From Eutreptiella sp. 'Long Island Sound 2002' (Eukaryota > Euglenozoa > Euglenophyceae > Eutreptiales > Eutreptiaceae), in assembly GCA_964036045.1 (NCBI GenBank), contig OZ038379.1:109651768-109715767 (forward strand): 64,000 nt of DNA. Direction: 5' to 3'. Under the pieces are notes generated by a model that was not told where the DNA came from, made no database searches, and saw only the letters and a program-made list of their open reading frames with translations. The position numbers and the translations under genes are program-made. The number at the start of each line of letters is the position of its first letter. Positions within the stretch are counted from its first letter, which is position 1. This document shows positions 10,411 through 21,899 of this stretch, in pieces.

Positions 10411-13400
10411 ATGGCTCACCCATTCTCAGCTCTGTCCCCCGACCTCCAGCGCGAACAGTTGACGGCGGCCGACGCCTGGCCCCTCCTGTCCATCGCCCTG
10501 GACTCCGAGCAACCCCCACGCCTGCTGGCCTCTGCGCGCCACATGCCGGCAAATGTGGACGTCCTCTCCATCCCCCTCGCCGGCTCCCCCATCGAAGCCA
10601 GCCCCCTCCTCTGGTGGTTCGCCTTCACCGAGCAGCTCACCGAGAACGAGATCTCCCTCCTCACCACCCACCACGATGCCTCGTGGCTCCCCTATGCCTC
10701 CTGCATGAGCGCCCTCATCGACTGGGGCGCTCGTGCCTCCACCCTCGACCAGGCCACTCTCGCCTCGGCCGCCCTCGCCCACATTTCCCCCTTCACCCCC
10801 GACCTCCCCCCCTCCATCCCCTTCCGCCGCCTCCTGGACCTCCTCGCCTTCGAGGAGGCCATCAAGCCCAAGGTCGCCCGGGTCGCCCTGCTCCACTGGC
10901 TAGCAACCCGGGCGGCCCAGCAGACCGGCTCCCGGCTGGCCTGCCCCCCCCTCAACTGCGTCTTCGACCCCGCCAGCCCCCACGTCCGTGTCCCCGCTCC
11001 ATGCCCCCTGTCCGCCCAACGGTGGTACACCGAGTTGAACCATCGGAAGGATGATGGTTCCATTCGCACCCCCAACATCTCCACCGCCATCACCGCAGCC
11101 GCCCGCCGCGCTAACCCGCAGGCGGAAGACCCACCTGCGGGGCCCGGAGCCCCTGCCCCCGCCGCCGCCCCTGCGCCCCCCGACGCTTCGCAACCCTTGT
11201 CCCTGCTTCCGCCCCGTCCCCAGCCCCCGCAGCCGGCCGCACCACCCCCGTCAGACTGGGAGACACTCTTCCAGGCTGGCCCCACCCCGAGCTCCCAGGA
11301 CACGCTGACCCTCCTTGACGGCCTCTCCTCCGTCCCCGAGGCCGACGCCCACCACACGGCCATGTGCATTGTGGCTATGGGCAAGAACTGCCACCTACCC
11401 CCCAGGACCGTGCAGCACCTCTCGGTCTCCACGTCCACCGCCAGCCTGGTGCTCGCCACCAAGGGTGCCTGGCACTCCTGCCCCGACCTCCACAAGCCCA
11501 CCCTCCGCCTCCACCTCAACAAGCTCCTCACCCTGGTCTCCCAACGGTACGGGGCCGCCGCCTCCTCCGCGGCCTCCCTGCCTGCCCTCCAGGCCATCCA
11601 GCCCCTCATCACCGCCGCTCAGGCCCATGCCGACACTCCCTGGCTGACGGCGGCCTTCACCATCGCCAGCGCCCCCTCCTTCCCCATAGAGGCCTACCAA
11701 GACCTCCAACACGTCTCCTCCGCCGACACCCTCCGCGCAGCCATCGCACGGCTGTGTGGCCGTCTCTCCACCCCGGCCCAGTTCCAGGAGCTCATCTCCT
11801 ACACCAAAACTGCCCTCCCCCCCCGCTCCACGGCGGACCTGGACTGGTTCCGCCTTGGCTCCTCCGCACCGCCAGCGCCCTCCCTGCTAGCCCCTGGCGC
11901 CGCCGCCCCGCCCGCGCCACTCTTCGCCCCTCCCCTCCTCGGCCAGCCCCCCCTCCCGGGCGCCCCCGCGCCCACCGCCACCGGCGCCACCCCCGCCTCC
12001 TCGGTCCCCACCTTCGCCCCCGTCGGCTCCTCGCCAGCCACCACCGGCGTCGTCCGCGTCTCAGGCCTCCGCCTAGGCCCGCACCCCTCCATGGCAGTCA
12101 CCCTCACCCACAACTTGCAGACCGTCGTGTACGTCAATGACGCCGACGCCCGCCGCGGGCACGCGTTCGCCCACATCGCCCCCGCCCTGCACACCTCCCT
12201 CTTCGCCTCGCTGCCCACGCGCGTCATCCAACACAACGAGGGCTGGTCCCTTACGGTCCAGGGCAGACGGGACGATGGGCAACCTTGGCACGCCCCCACT
12301 GCCACTCTCAACACCCCACCCTCCCACCGCCCGCCCGTCCCGGGCGACCCTCAGCCCCGCCCCGCCAAACGCAGCCGCCTGCAGTCACCCCCCCGTTCCT
12401 CCCCCCGACGCTCCCCGCGGCACCATGGCCGCACAACACCCTCGGCCCCCTCGTCAGGCAGGGCAGTCCGCGGCGCCATGTTCCCCAGTGCCCGCAGACA
12501 CAACTGACTCGCCCTGCCGGACACGCTCCCCGCCTCCAGCGCTCCCGACCTCCCGACCCTAGCCTGGGCGACTTTCCTCGCCTCCCACTTCCCCCGCCCA
12601 CTCGACGCCCACCGCGCCGGGGCTGACCTTCTCTCCGCCCCAGAGGCCCGTCCCCAGTCCCACGCCCGTGCCCCCCCCCCCCCCCCCCGCGCACCCGCTC
12701 CACCACCGGCCTCCGCCCCCCGTATATGCCTTCACTGCGGCACGCTGCGGCGCCCTGCCCTCACGCGCTGCCCCGTGTGCGCACACTCTGCTGACCTTCT
12801 CCCCCTTGGCCTCCCCCCGGCCGCCGACCTCCCCCCGGGCCCCCTCCGAGACCTCCTGCACGCCGCCCAGGTCTCCACGTCGCTACCCCCCTCGCTCCTC
12901 GCCTCCGCCCTCCCCACGGTGTGCGGTTGGCTCGCCTCCTTCCCCCGCCAGCGCGGTGACCCCTCCTTCTGGATCACCCCTCCCCTGCACGTGGACGCCA
13001 AGTGGACCGCCTTCTGGGACACCGCCCACTTGCCTACAACCCCCCTCCCCCCGTCCCCAGCGTACACTCGCTCGTCAGGCCCGACCTCAGCGTGGGCACT
13101 ACACCCCGCCCTCCCCGACGCCCCGCTCGTCACCTCCTCCGCTTGCCCCGACTGTGGACGCCCCACGCCTCACACCGCCTTCGTCGACCTCCCCACGTCG
13201 CCAACCGACCACTGGCCTCACTTCTTCTGCACCTCCCCCCACAAGGCCCCGCCTGTGTGCACTCGCGACATCGCCGCCCGCTGTGTGGTCGGCTTCCAAG
13301 GCATGCTACTGCCCGGGGCTGTCCCCGTCTCCGCCATCCCCTGGGCCGCCCCCTGCGCCCCCCCCCCCCGACCGCCTCCTCCAGCCGACCCCCGCCTTCG

Positions 13401-13425
13401 TCCTCTCCCTCCCCGACCCCCGTGA
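10411..13425 (+). CDS. LINE-B ORF1: zinc-ribbon protein, one in-frame TGA
   Basis: The start is chosen at GCACCATGG (10,411), which has a good initiation context; the frame is open further upstream without coding character. The frame runs to TGA at 13,423 and is interrupted only by TGA at 12,505. Coding character continues past 12,505 in the same frame. The first ~700 residues are Ala/Pro/Leu-rich with no recognised domain. After the TGA come two cysteine motifs: CLHCGTLRRPALTRCPVC (about 12,728-12,781, C-x2-C-x10-C-x2-C) and ACPDCGRP near 13,143. Such fingers suit the RNA-binding ORF1 of a LINE. The last codons overlap the start of ORF2 in the +1 frame. The TGA at 12,505 may be a nonsense mutation or a readthrough site. 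Confidence 0.65.
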
Positions 13426-16400
13426 CCAGGCGTCCACCCCCCTCCGCGACACAGCCCTCACCTTTCTCACACACAACTGGGGCGGCATCGCCGGCCAAGT
13501 CTCCCTCGCCCGCACCTGGCTCGAGGCCCTGTCCCCCGACGTGGTCGCCGAGCAGGAACTCTGGGACTTAGCCTCGGCCCGCCCCGCCCTCCCACCGAGG
13601 TACGAGGCCCACTACAGCACCGCTTCCGGCCAGGGCTCAGGCCTCCGCACGGCCTGGCTCCGGTCCCTCCGCGCCCCCTCCCAACCCGCCGACCTCGTCT
13701 ACGACGGCCAGCACTGGATTGCCTCCGCGGTCCCCCTCTCGCTAGGGGGCCGGGCCCTCCTGTTCAACGCCCACCTCCCCCCACGCCTCTCGTACTCCGA
13801 GTGGGTTTCCGAGGTCAAGCTCATGAACCACCTCCGCTCCCGCGTACGGCCCGACCTATGCGTCCTCCTGGGCGACCTCAACAGCACGGGAGCCCCAGGC
13901 ACCCCCCTGGCCTCCGCACTCGGGGCCCTAGGCCCGCTCTCAGCCTGGCACTGCCTGGTCCCCCCAGCCACTCCCACCAACTTCACCACCCGCCACGGCT
14001 CCCCCCGTTCCACCGCCATCGACCACATCTTTGCCACCGGTCCCATCGCCTCCCACACTCACCACGTCCTCCCCTGCCACACCTCACACGCCATGGTGCT
14101 GGCGCAGGTCACCCTGCACCACCGCTCCTGCGACGCCCACTCGTGGCGTCTGTTCCGATGGCGCCTGGCGACTGTCGAGGACATGGACTCCCTCTCAGCC
14201 GCCCTAGACCTGTCGTGGGGCTGGCTCTCCCTTACCCCCTCCCTCCCCGACCACTACATCGCCGCCCACCACTCCCTCGCGCACCAGCTGCTCCCGCACC
14301 CCCCTTGACACCCCCACAATACTACGGTCCCTGGCCCGGTTCACCTTTCCCCTCTCTACGCAAGACCTCGCCGCCCAGTCCTTTGCCCTCCGGGAGGCAT
14401 CGGCCGCCCGCGGCTACGTCTCTCGCGCTGCAGTCCTCTCCTCCCCCTCCATCACTTCCGCCACTCGCACAGTCCTCCGGCTGCCCTCCCCTGCGCTGGA
14501 ACCGTTCCACGGCATCCTCCCCCACCCATGGGCCACCCTCGCGACCCGCGAGGAACGGCTCGCCGAGGTCACGGCACAGTCCCGGTCCCAGACGGCCAAC
14601 CGGCACGTCTCCGTGGATCACGCCTTCTTCGCCGCCCGCTGCACCCCGGACCCCTGGCCCCCCCTCCTGCACCCGCCCACCGACCTCACTCTCCCCCTAC
14701 TCCGCGACGCCCTCCGCGCGAACGCCCGACCAGAATCCCCCGCCTCCCTCCGGGCGTACGCCCTCACCCGCCAGTCCGCCCCCCTCATCACCACGGCCTC
14801 CCTCGCCCACCGCCGCATGGGCAAGCGCTCCCTCGCCGTGACCACTGACAACGTGGCGCGCGCAGCGCTCTTCCGCAGCGGCGGAGGCGTCCACCTCGGA
14901 TTGCTGCACCTCCTCCTCCAGCTCGAATCCGGCACCCCGGGCGTCTCCAACGAGACCGTCCGCTACGGCCTCTACAAGGGGAAGCCCGCCAAGCCACTCC
15001 CCCGGCACCTCACACGCTCCTTCCGCCCCGTCGACGTGGAGTCGGGCGTCTCCGGCGCAGCGTCCGGCATCGCCACGACCCGCCTAGCCGCCGATCTCGA
15101 GCTCACCTCCACCTACACCCCCGCCTCCTTCGCCTACCGCCCAGGCCACTCCGCCCTCGGCCTCGCCCTCGTAGCCCGCGCCGCCGCCTACACAGCCCTC
15201 TCCACCCACGGCACCTGCGCCATCTGCGACTGGGACGAGTCTGACGCGTACCTCAGGGTACTGCGCCAGGACAACTCCCGCCTCTGCTCCCGCCTCCGCG
15301 CCACGTGGGACTTTGGCCCCTGGGCGGACGGCTTCTACAGCCGCCTGGTCATCCGCGTGGCCACCCGCGAAGGGTTCGCCCACCCCTTCGGCACCGAGGA
15401 AGGGGGCAACCAGGGCGACGGGTTCGCCCAACTCCACTACCAGGCCCCCAGCCTGGTCATCACCAGGGCCATGCGCCCCAACACTTCCATCACCCTCCCC
15501 CTCACCGTCCCCGGCCACTCAGCATCCCTCCCCGCCACCCACCTCTCGTACAGCGATGACCGCCGCTTCATCACCCCCTCCCTCACGGACGTGGCAGCCA
15601 TGGCCACTGACTGCCGCGAGTGCTCACGCCGCGCCGGCCGCATCATACACCCCGACAAGCAGGAGTTCTCCCTCATCGACTCCCGCCCGGGCCGGCCCAC
15701 CCTCGTCACAGCCGACGTCCCGCAGCACACCGGCACCACCACCACCGCCCCCCCGGAAGTCGTCGGCATCCCCATCCTCCCCGAGCTCCCCCTCCTCCGC
15801 GTCATCAACAAGACCCGCGCGTCCCTCGACCGGGCGCGCAAGGCAGGCCACAACCGCGAGGCCTGCCCCATACTCCAGCTCCGCTCCCTGCACGTCTTTG
15901 GCCTCTCCCCCCTCGACTACGTCACCTCGGGCGTACTCATCCCCCCCCCCTCCCTCCGCCCCCATCAGGTCGCCATCAACAATGCATACCGCCACGCCTT
16001 CCGTCTGCCCCCCTGGGCTCACTCGGCCTTCCTCCACCTCCCCCTCCAACAGGGCGGTCCCGGCGCCCCCCTCCTGGCGTACAGGGCCCCCCTCAACCTC
16101 CTCCGCACTTACCTCCGCGCCTCTTGGGGCCCCAACACCCTCGCGGTAGCCGCCACGGCGTCCCTCGTCTCCCCACGCCGCCCCACCCCCTGGCTCACCG
16201 AAGGCCCCGCCCTGGCGCAGGCACTCGCTCCCCTCGACATCACCGTCCACCTCCTCCCCCCCCCCCGAGTACGCCCCGCCCCGCAGCACCACACCGGCTC
16301 GCTGGCCCCCCTCCGCTCCCTCCCCTATGTCGTAGTCGCATGCGACGGCAGCCAAGAGGGCTCCCGCCACGGCGCCGGCTTCCTCCTCTTGCACCCCCGC

Positions 16401-17837
16401 CACGGCACTCTCTACCGCGGCTGGCTCGGCCTGCACGCCCTTGCCGGCCACTCCACCGACGCGGAGTGGATCGCGAAGATAGCCGCCATGTTCACCCTCC
16501 GCGGCTGGTCCGGCGCAGCCCTCTTCGCCTCGGACTCCACCGCCTCCCAGCGCTGAGACCTCACCCGCGGCCCGCCCCCCTCCTCCGCCCTCTCCATCCC
16601 ATACCGGGCTGCCCTCCTCTCCGCCTCCTTCCGCATGCACGAGGCCTGGCTCCCCGCACAGCACGACTGAGGCTCCGCCAGCCACCTCGCCACCCTCAAC
16701 GCCGAAGCTGACAGCCTAGCCCGCCGCGGACTCCGCACCGCCTCCCCGTGGACCCTCCCCTGGTCCACACTCTTCCACGGCCGCATCGTGGCGCTCCATG
16801 AGGGCGCAATCTTCCTTAACCCCACACGCGCCGCAGAGGCAGCGTATGCGGCCACCAGCGCCCGCACCCACGCACTGCACCTCCGGCCCCTGCCCCCAGG
16901 CTGGACCTCCCACCTACTCCGCCTCGCGTATGAACGCGCCGAGATCCCGGCACTGGCCCTCCACCGCATCATGCACCTCCGGCTACTGCACTCCCAGGAC
17001 CACCCCCCCGGCTACGGAGGCGTGACGTGCCCCTTCTGTCACCGCCCCTACCCGGACTCCGCCGCCCACCTCCAGCACCACTGCCCCCCCCACTACGCCC
17101 TGCAGTTACTCCTCGCGTGGCACCTGTTCACGCACCCGCCCATCCTGGCAGCCACTGCCGGCCACTCCCCCCGCCTCGTCACCCCTTTCGAGCTCCGCAC
17201 GGCCACCACCGCAGTGTACCTCTCCGAGCGCCTCCCAGCCGCCCCGCGACCCGGCCCCCCGACGCAGTTGGGGTTCAGCCTGCTTGGTATGTGGCACTCC
17301 TCCTCCCCCCACGGCGCCCCCCCTCTGCTGGACAGCGCCGGCCGGGAAGAACTCCTCCGCGAGCTCCTCTCCACCCTCAGCACGACACACACGTCGCTGG
17401 CGTCACTCCTCCGCCGTGCCCCCTCCCACGTCACCGCCCCGCCCCCCCCCCTCCCGCCGCACGTCCCCGCGCCGCCCAGCGCCCAGCCCCACACACTGCG
17501 CCACAGCATCGCCCTAGTCTGGCTCCTCCGCCATTGCGCCACTTGGCGCCTCACAGTAGACCGCCGTCCTGTGGTCCCGCTCCCCCCGGCACCGCTCCCG
17601 GGGCCGCACCCGGCCCACGTCGTGTTCACCCCCACGTCGCGGGCCGCGGACATCCTCCCGCTCCTCGCCGCCACCCCCCCCGGGCATCGCATACTGCTTG
17701 CCGCCAACCCCTCGGTCCTCAGTGAGGTCCTCATCGGGCACGCCGACGCCCTGCACGTACGCCCGCTGCTGCCCGACCTGCACGCTGCGTACGCCCCCGG
17801 CACGCCCGTCGACCCCTCCGTGTGGGACTCCCAGTGA
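13424..17837 (+). pseudogene. LINE-B ORF2: endonuclease, RT, RNase H, zinc finger
   Basis: The endonuclease (about 13,455-14,130) shows LTHNWGG, AEQELW, LLGDLNS, AIDHIF and SHAMVLAQV. A frame change occurs at the C-run near 14,300. The RT then shows motif A CDWDESDAYLRV (about 15,225), motif B EEGGNQGDGFAQ and motif C YSDDRRF (about 15,550), with both catalytic Asp present. RNase H (about 16,325-16,725) shows VVVACDGSQ, DAEW, FASDSTAS and WLPAQHD-stop-GSA then LNAEADSLARR. TGA codons lie at 16,554 and 16,668 in this domain. A CPFCHRP...HLQHHC zinc finger follows at about 17,029-17,085, as in many LINE C-termini. The ORF ends at TGA 17,835, though the frame stays open to 18,587. Apart from one frameshift and these TGAs it is intact. 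Confidence 0.82.
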
Positions 17838-18530
17838 GGCCACCGGCCACCGGCCGGCCCGCACGCACCACCCCGCACTCGCCTCGGGCACTCGACCCCG
17901 TGGACGCCGCTACCCACGCGCCCGGCCCCGGCCTCGGCCCCCGAGCAGCGCTCCCTGCCAGCCGCGGGTCCCACGGCCCTCGGGGGGCCCCCGACGGGCA
18001 CGCCGACACCCTCGCGCGTGCGCCCCCCGCAGCTTGGCCTGCACAGCGCGCTCGCCCCCGGCACGCCCCCGGGCCCCACGGTGTGGGGCCCTTGGAGCCT
18101 CTGCCGACCGCCGGCTGGGCCGCCCACGCCTCCCAGCGACCGCCAAGGCCCCCGCACCCACTCGGCCGCCCGCCGCTACTCATGCGCCCGGCCCCGGCCT
18201 CAGCCCCCAGGCAACGCAACCAGCTCACCGCGGGTCCCTCGGCCCGCAGAGGGGCCCGCACCGGGCACGCCGACGCCCTTGCGCGCGCGCCCTCCGCAGC
18301 ATGACCTGCAGGACGCGCCCTCCCCCGGCACGCCCATCGACCCCACTGTGTGGGACGCTCAGGGCCCTTGCCGACCGCCGGCTGGACCGCCCGCGACCCC
18401 CCGCGACCGCCACGGGCCCCGCACCCGCATGGCGCCACGTCCTACCCGGCCGCACGCCGCTACCCACGCGCACGGCCCGGGCTGCGACCCCCCGCCGGCT
18501 GTGCCGCGCCGCCTCCCGTACGCAGGGCAC
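17736..18530 (+). repeat. Tandem triplication of the ORF2 3' end
   Basis: Three copies begin with GGGCACGCCGAC at 17,736, 17,996 and 18,263 (periods 260 and 267 bp). The first contains the ORF2 C-terminus and stop. In copies two and three the same reading frame remains open and still encodes recognisable versions of the motif (PGTPVDPSVWDSQ, PGTPPGPTVWGPW, PGTPIDPTVWDAQ), followed by RPPAG in all three. The frame finally closes at TGA 18,585. The remainder to 19,161 is C-rich, apparently non-coding 3' sequence. Confidence 0.85.
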
Positions 18531-19161
18531 AGGGACAGGCACCAGGGAACATCACATGAACCGAACACAGCACGCCAGCGACAGTGAACCCATGTTCGTG
18601 CTCTTGTGCTCCCGCCCTTGTGCCCTCCCTCCCCCATGACCGACGCGCGCGCGCGCCCGCACTACCGGGGACGAGGCGGCCACAACACAACTCCAGCAGA
18701 GGTGACTAGGCGCCGGCAGACCGCAACTCCCAGGCCTCCCCTCGCCCCCGTAGAAGGCTAGACGCACGGGCCAGCGCCCCCGGCCACGCCACGGCCTCAC
18801 ACGAGGAACGGCCACCTCGGCGGGATGTTCGGGCAAGGCGCGGACTGTCCGTGGACCCGGGCGTGCCTTCCCCACCCCAAGGTCGCCGCCCCACCCTCCG
18901 CCCCCGCCACAGCCGCTTCGCACAGGACGAGTAACTCTCCCCCCGCGAGACGGGGGAGGGCCCCAGGGTGATGTCCTCAGGTGGCCCCACCCTCCTCCAC
19001 ACGCGCCCCACCCCCCCCCCACACCACGCCCCCCCCCCCCCCCCCCCCGGTCGTCGTCGGCACACGCCCGGCCAGCGTGACGCCGGCCGACTGCTCCCTT
19101 GCGCCCTGCCCAGGGAGAGCGTGTGTGGCAATTTCTCCCGCCGGCACGTGCTGGGTGCCCT

Positions 19162-19420
19162 CAACAACAACAACAACAACATACGTACATACATACATAC
19201 ATACATAGATACGTACATACATACATAGATACATACATACATACATACATACATACATACATACATACATACATACATACATACATACATACATACATAC
19301 ATACATACATACATACATACATACATACATACATACATACATACATACATACATACATACATACATACATACATACATACATACATACATACATACATAC
19401 ATACATACATACATACATAC
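19162..19420 (+). repeat. (AAC)6 tail and right-flanking (ACAT)n microsatellite
   Basis: LINE-B ends in six AAC units (19,162-19,180). About 240 bp of ATAC/ACAT repeats follow, with a few ACGT and AGAT variants near their left end, in the same orientation as the array on the other side of the element. Confidence 0.95.
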
Positions 19421-19559
19421 GCACACATATATATATACATATCCTCTTATCTACACCCCTCTCCCCAACTCTAGGTACCTCCACCATATGGCTCTAAGGT
19501 GGATGCGAAGGGTACAGCTTGGTGCATACATGTGGCGGAAGGGGGCTAAAATCGATCAA

Positions 19560-20010
19560 AACGGGCTCAAAATGAGCTCAAAACAACTCTTCGTGCACCC
19601 CCAATGGTCCAGGATCACTTTTGCAAAAACACGTTTTTGACCCATTTTTCACCCATTTTTGATCCCAAGACGTCCCCTTTTCAAGGCTTTTTGGCATTTT
19701 CCATGGGCCAAAACCCGTCGCCATGGGCTCAGAATGCGCAAAAAAAAGGTTGTTTGAGCATCCCAAATGGTTCAGGATCACTTCTGGACAAACACGGTTT
19801 TGACCCTTTTTTGACCCTTTTTTGGTCCGTAAACGACCCATTTTCAAGGCATTTTGGGATTTTCCATTGCCCACAACGCGGTACCGGCTCAAAACCGGCT
19901 AAAAACACTTGTTTGAGCATCCCAAGTGGTCTTGGAACAACTTCGGAAAAAAATATTTTTTTCGCCCCGGGAACCCTGGTTGACCCACCGTTGGCCCCCA
20001 CCCTGCGCGG
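19560..20010 (+). repeat. 162-bp monomers in the LINE-C 5' end (three copies)
   Basis: Three degenerate copies of a 162-bp monomer can be aligned, recognisable by TTTGAGCATCCCAAATGG and TTTTTGACCCATTTTT. The first is preceded by a diverged start (TTCGTGCACCCCCAATGG). Tandem 5' monomers that carry promoter activity are known from mouse L1 elements; a similar role here is inference. The monomers are open in frame with ORF1 downstream. Confidence 0.85.
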
Positions 20011-21887
20011 GCCGGGCTCCCCTCCTCCGGCTGTACCAAGTGACCACTGGTACGGGTGTCTAGGCGTTCCTTTGGGCGATTCCGAGATTACTGCGGTGCT
20101 CGAGGCCCTGCCGGCGCCCCGCACGCCCTTGGACGTGGCGGACGTCCCGCACCACTTGGGGTTGCCCGGGGCGCGCATGCAGCATGCCCTGCTAAGGATG
20201 GCCGCGGCGGATGGAGGGATGTCCATGCTGATGACAGCGTCCGTGCAACATGTGAAGGATGCGATGCAGCAGCAGCAGATGCATGCCCCCCAGCCGTGGG
20301 AGGAGAGTGCCAAGCGGTGGTTGCAAGTGGAGGGGGTTCCTCCCACCCATACGGTGGGCATGGCGGACATGGGGAAGCTGATGGTGTTGGAAGGGGCGGA
20401 GTATAGGGCCTGTGTTCGGGTGGAAGCAGGGGGACTGGAATGGATCGTCGTCACCGCGTGCCGGCTCAGGAGGCAGCAGTCCAGGGGCCCGGCCTGCTAC
20501 AGGGTGTTCAGAGAGTATATCCGGTCATTGGGCCCGGTACGCAGGGCGCACAGGTGCACGACCGGGGACATCCCACAAGCGCCGGCTGTGTTCGTGGAGG
20601 TAACGCGGCCACCGAAGGTCCAGGGGCAGGACGTCTGGCCTGTAGCCCCAAGCAGCATGTGGCAGGCTGAGCATACAGCTGTCATGTGCAGGGCGCTCCA
20701 GGGTGAGGCGTCGGCCCTCCCCAGGGCACCGGCGGCGCAGTCCTCCAGGAACAGGCCGGCAGCCTTGGTGGCACTACTGCACAGTGGGTCGCGGGCGTGG
20801 TGCTGCGTTGTTGTGGCGCTGGAGCCCCACTCCTCGGCACTGCGCCTGTACGATCGCGGGGAGGGCACGGTGCTCACGGTCCGCCCCGCCGACGTGGAGG
20901 CCCTGCACCTTGGTGCCCTGAGTGGCGACGGAGGCACGGCGCTGTACCTCGAAGGGACCGTGGTGGGCTCGGCCGCGATGCGCTTCCGCCGGCAGAGCGG
21001 AGGAGATGCCCTCCGCCTGGTTATGGCGGAGAACATGGGGCCGTGGCTCCAGGTGTTCTCCACGTCCAGGTGGAAGGTCGGGGGCGACCGGGAGAAGTTC
21101 GCCGACGCTTGGCGCCGCTGGCTGATGGAGCAATTTCCCGTGGGGGGGATGCTGTACCTGCCGAGCCGCGAGGCGTGCCGCCAGTGCGGCCTGCGGCTCC
21201 CCCGGCCGCTGTGGCAAAGCCAGCTCCGAAGACGGCGCCCAAGCCACCACCCAAGAAGAGCCCCTCACATCAGTATGGCAGCTACACCAACATTCGGTAC
21301 GTGCTGCGGCGCTTCAGCGGCGAACTGGCCACGGAGCAGCGTGGGTCGAAGGTGATCAACGTCTACCCTTGGTCTCGGCTGTTTGGCCTAGTTGCTGCTC
21401 GTGGACAGCCGGCAAGAACTGCCGGCCCACCCACCTCCACCCTACGGACGTGCTGGACCACTTGCTGCGGGATCATGGGGCTGACCCGGCTCAACGGGAC
21501 TAGGCGATGGCCATGCTGGCCGGCATTATGTCCGAAGGCCAAGCGGGGCCTTTCGCATCGCCCCAAGCAAGGTCCAGAACACTCGCGTTGCCCACGGGGG
21601 CCCGTCCTGCAGCGGGGCAAGGGGCATCGCAGTCGGCGGCACGGAGTGGGGCGAGCGAGTCTGCGGCGGCGTCTTCTACGAGGAGCACGGGGGCAAGTGC
21701 GTCGGGCAGTGGAGCCGCGGGATCGGCCGCTGTGTATGTTGGATCGGTGCAGGCGGCGGCCCCCTCAGGCGGTGACCGCCGGGGGCAGGGGTCGTCTCAC
21801 CAACCGCCCGCGCCGCGTGCGGGTGGTCCTCCTCCGTCCAATGACCCGGATCCAGCGGGGGACCCTGATCCGGCGGCGCAGCCGTGA
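19604..21887 (+). pseudogene. LINE-C ORF1 (gag-like), decayed
   Basis: A frame open from 19,604 passes through the monomers and continues into a unique region beginning near 20,087 (ITAVLEALPAPRTPLD...). Readable coding then switches frame near 21,200 (basic PKTAPKPPPKKSP stretch, then YGSYTNIRYVLRRFSGELA) and again near 21,410 (HPTDVLDHLLRDHGADP). A TAG lies at 21,501, followed by an Ala/Ser-rich tail to TGA near 21,885. No recognised domain is present. Lys/Pro-rich and low-complexity segments suit a nucleic-acid-binding ORF1. It is not clear whether the monomer-encoded part is translated or whether the protein starts in the unique region. Confidence 0.55.
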
Positions 21888-21899
21888 AGGGGCCCCGCC

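Larger units (their letters stand above)
8107..19180 (+). mobile_element. LINE-B: full-length-looking non-LTR retrotransposon inside (CATA)n
   Basis: This is an 11.1-kb C-rich unit on the plus strand: a 2.3-kb leader, ORF1 (10,411-13,425), ORF2 (13,424-17,837 or to 18,587), a 3' region with a tandem triplication, and a short (AAC)6 tail at 19,162-19,180. It is bounded on both sides by (CATA)n. No LTRs are present. ORF2 retains endonuclease, RT with intact YSDD, RNase H and a C-terminal zinc finger. Insertion of LINEs into specific microsatellites is known for a few families (for example insect Waldo in ACAY repeats). Whether LINE-B is truly target-specific needs other copies. It is the best-preserved element in the window. 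Confidence 0.85.

Noticed and set aside
8107-18640. Many long Pro/Arg/Gly-rich open frames on both strands of LINE-B
   Set aside because: High GC removes stop codons. Only the frames with EN, RT, RNase H and zinc-finger motifs were kept.
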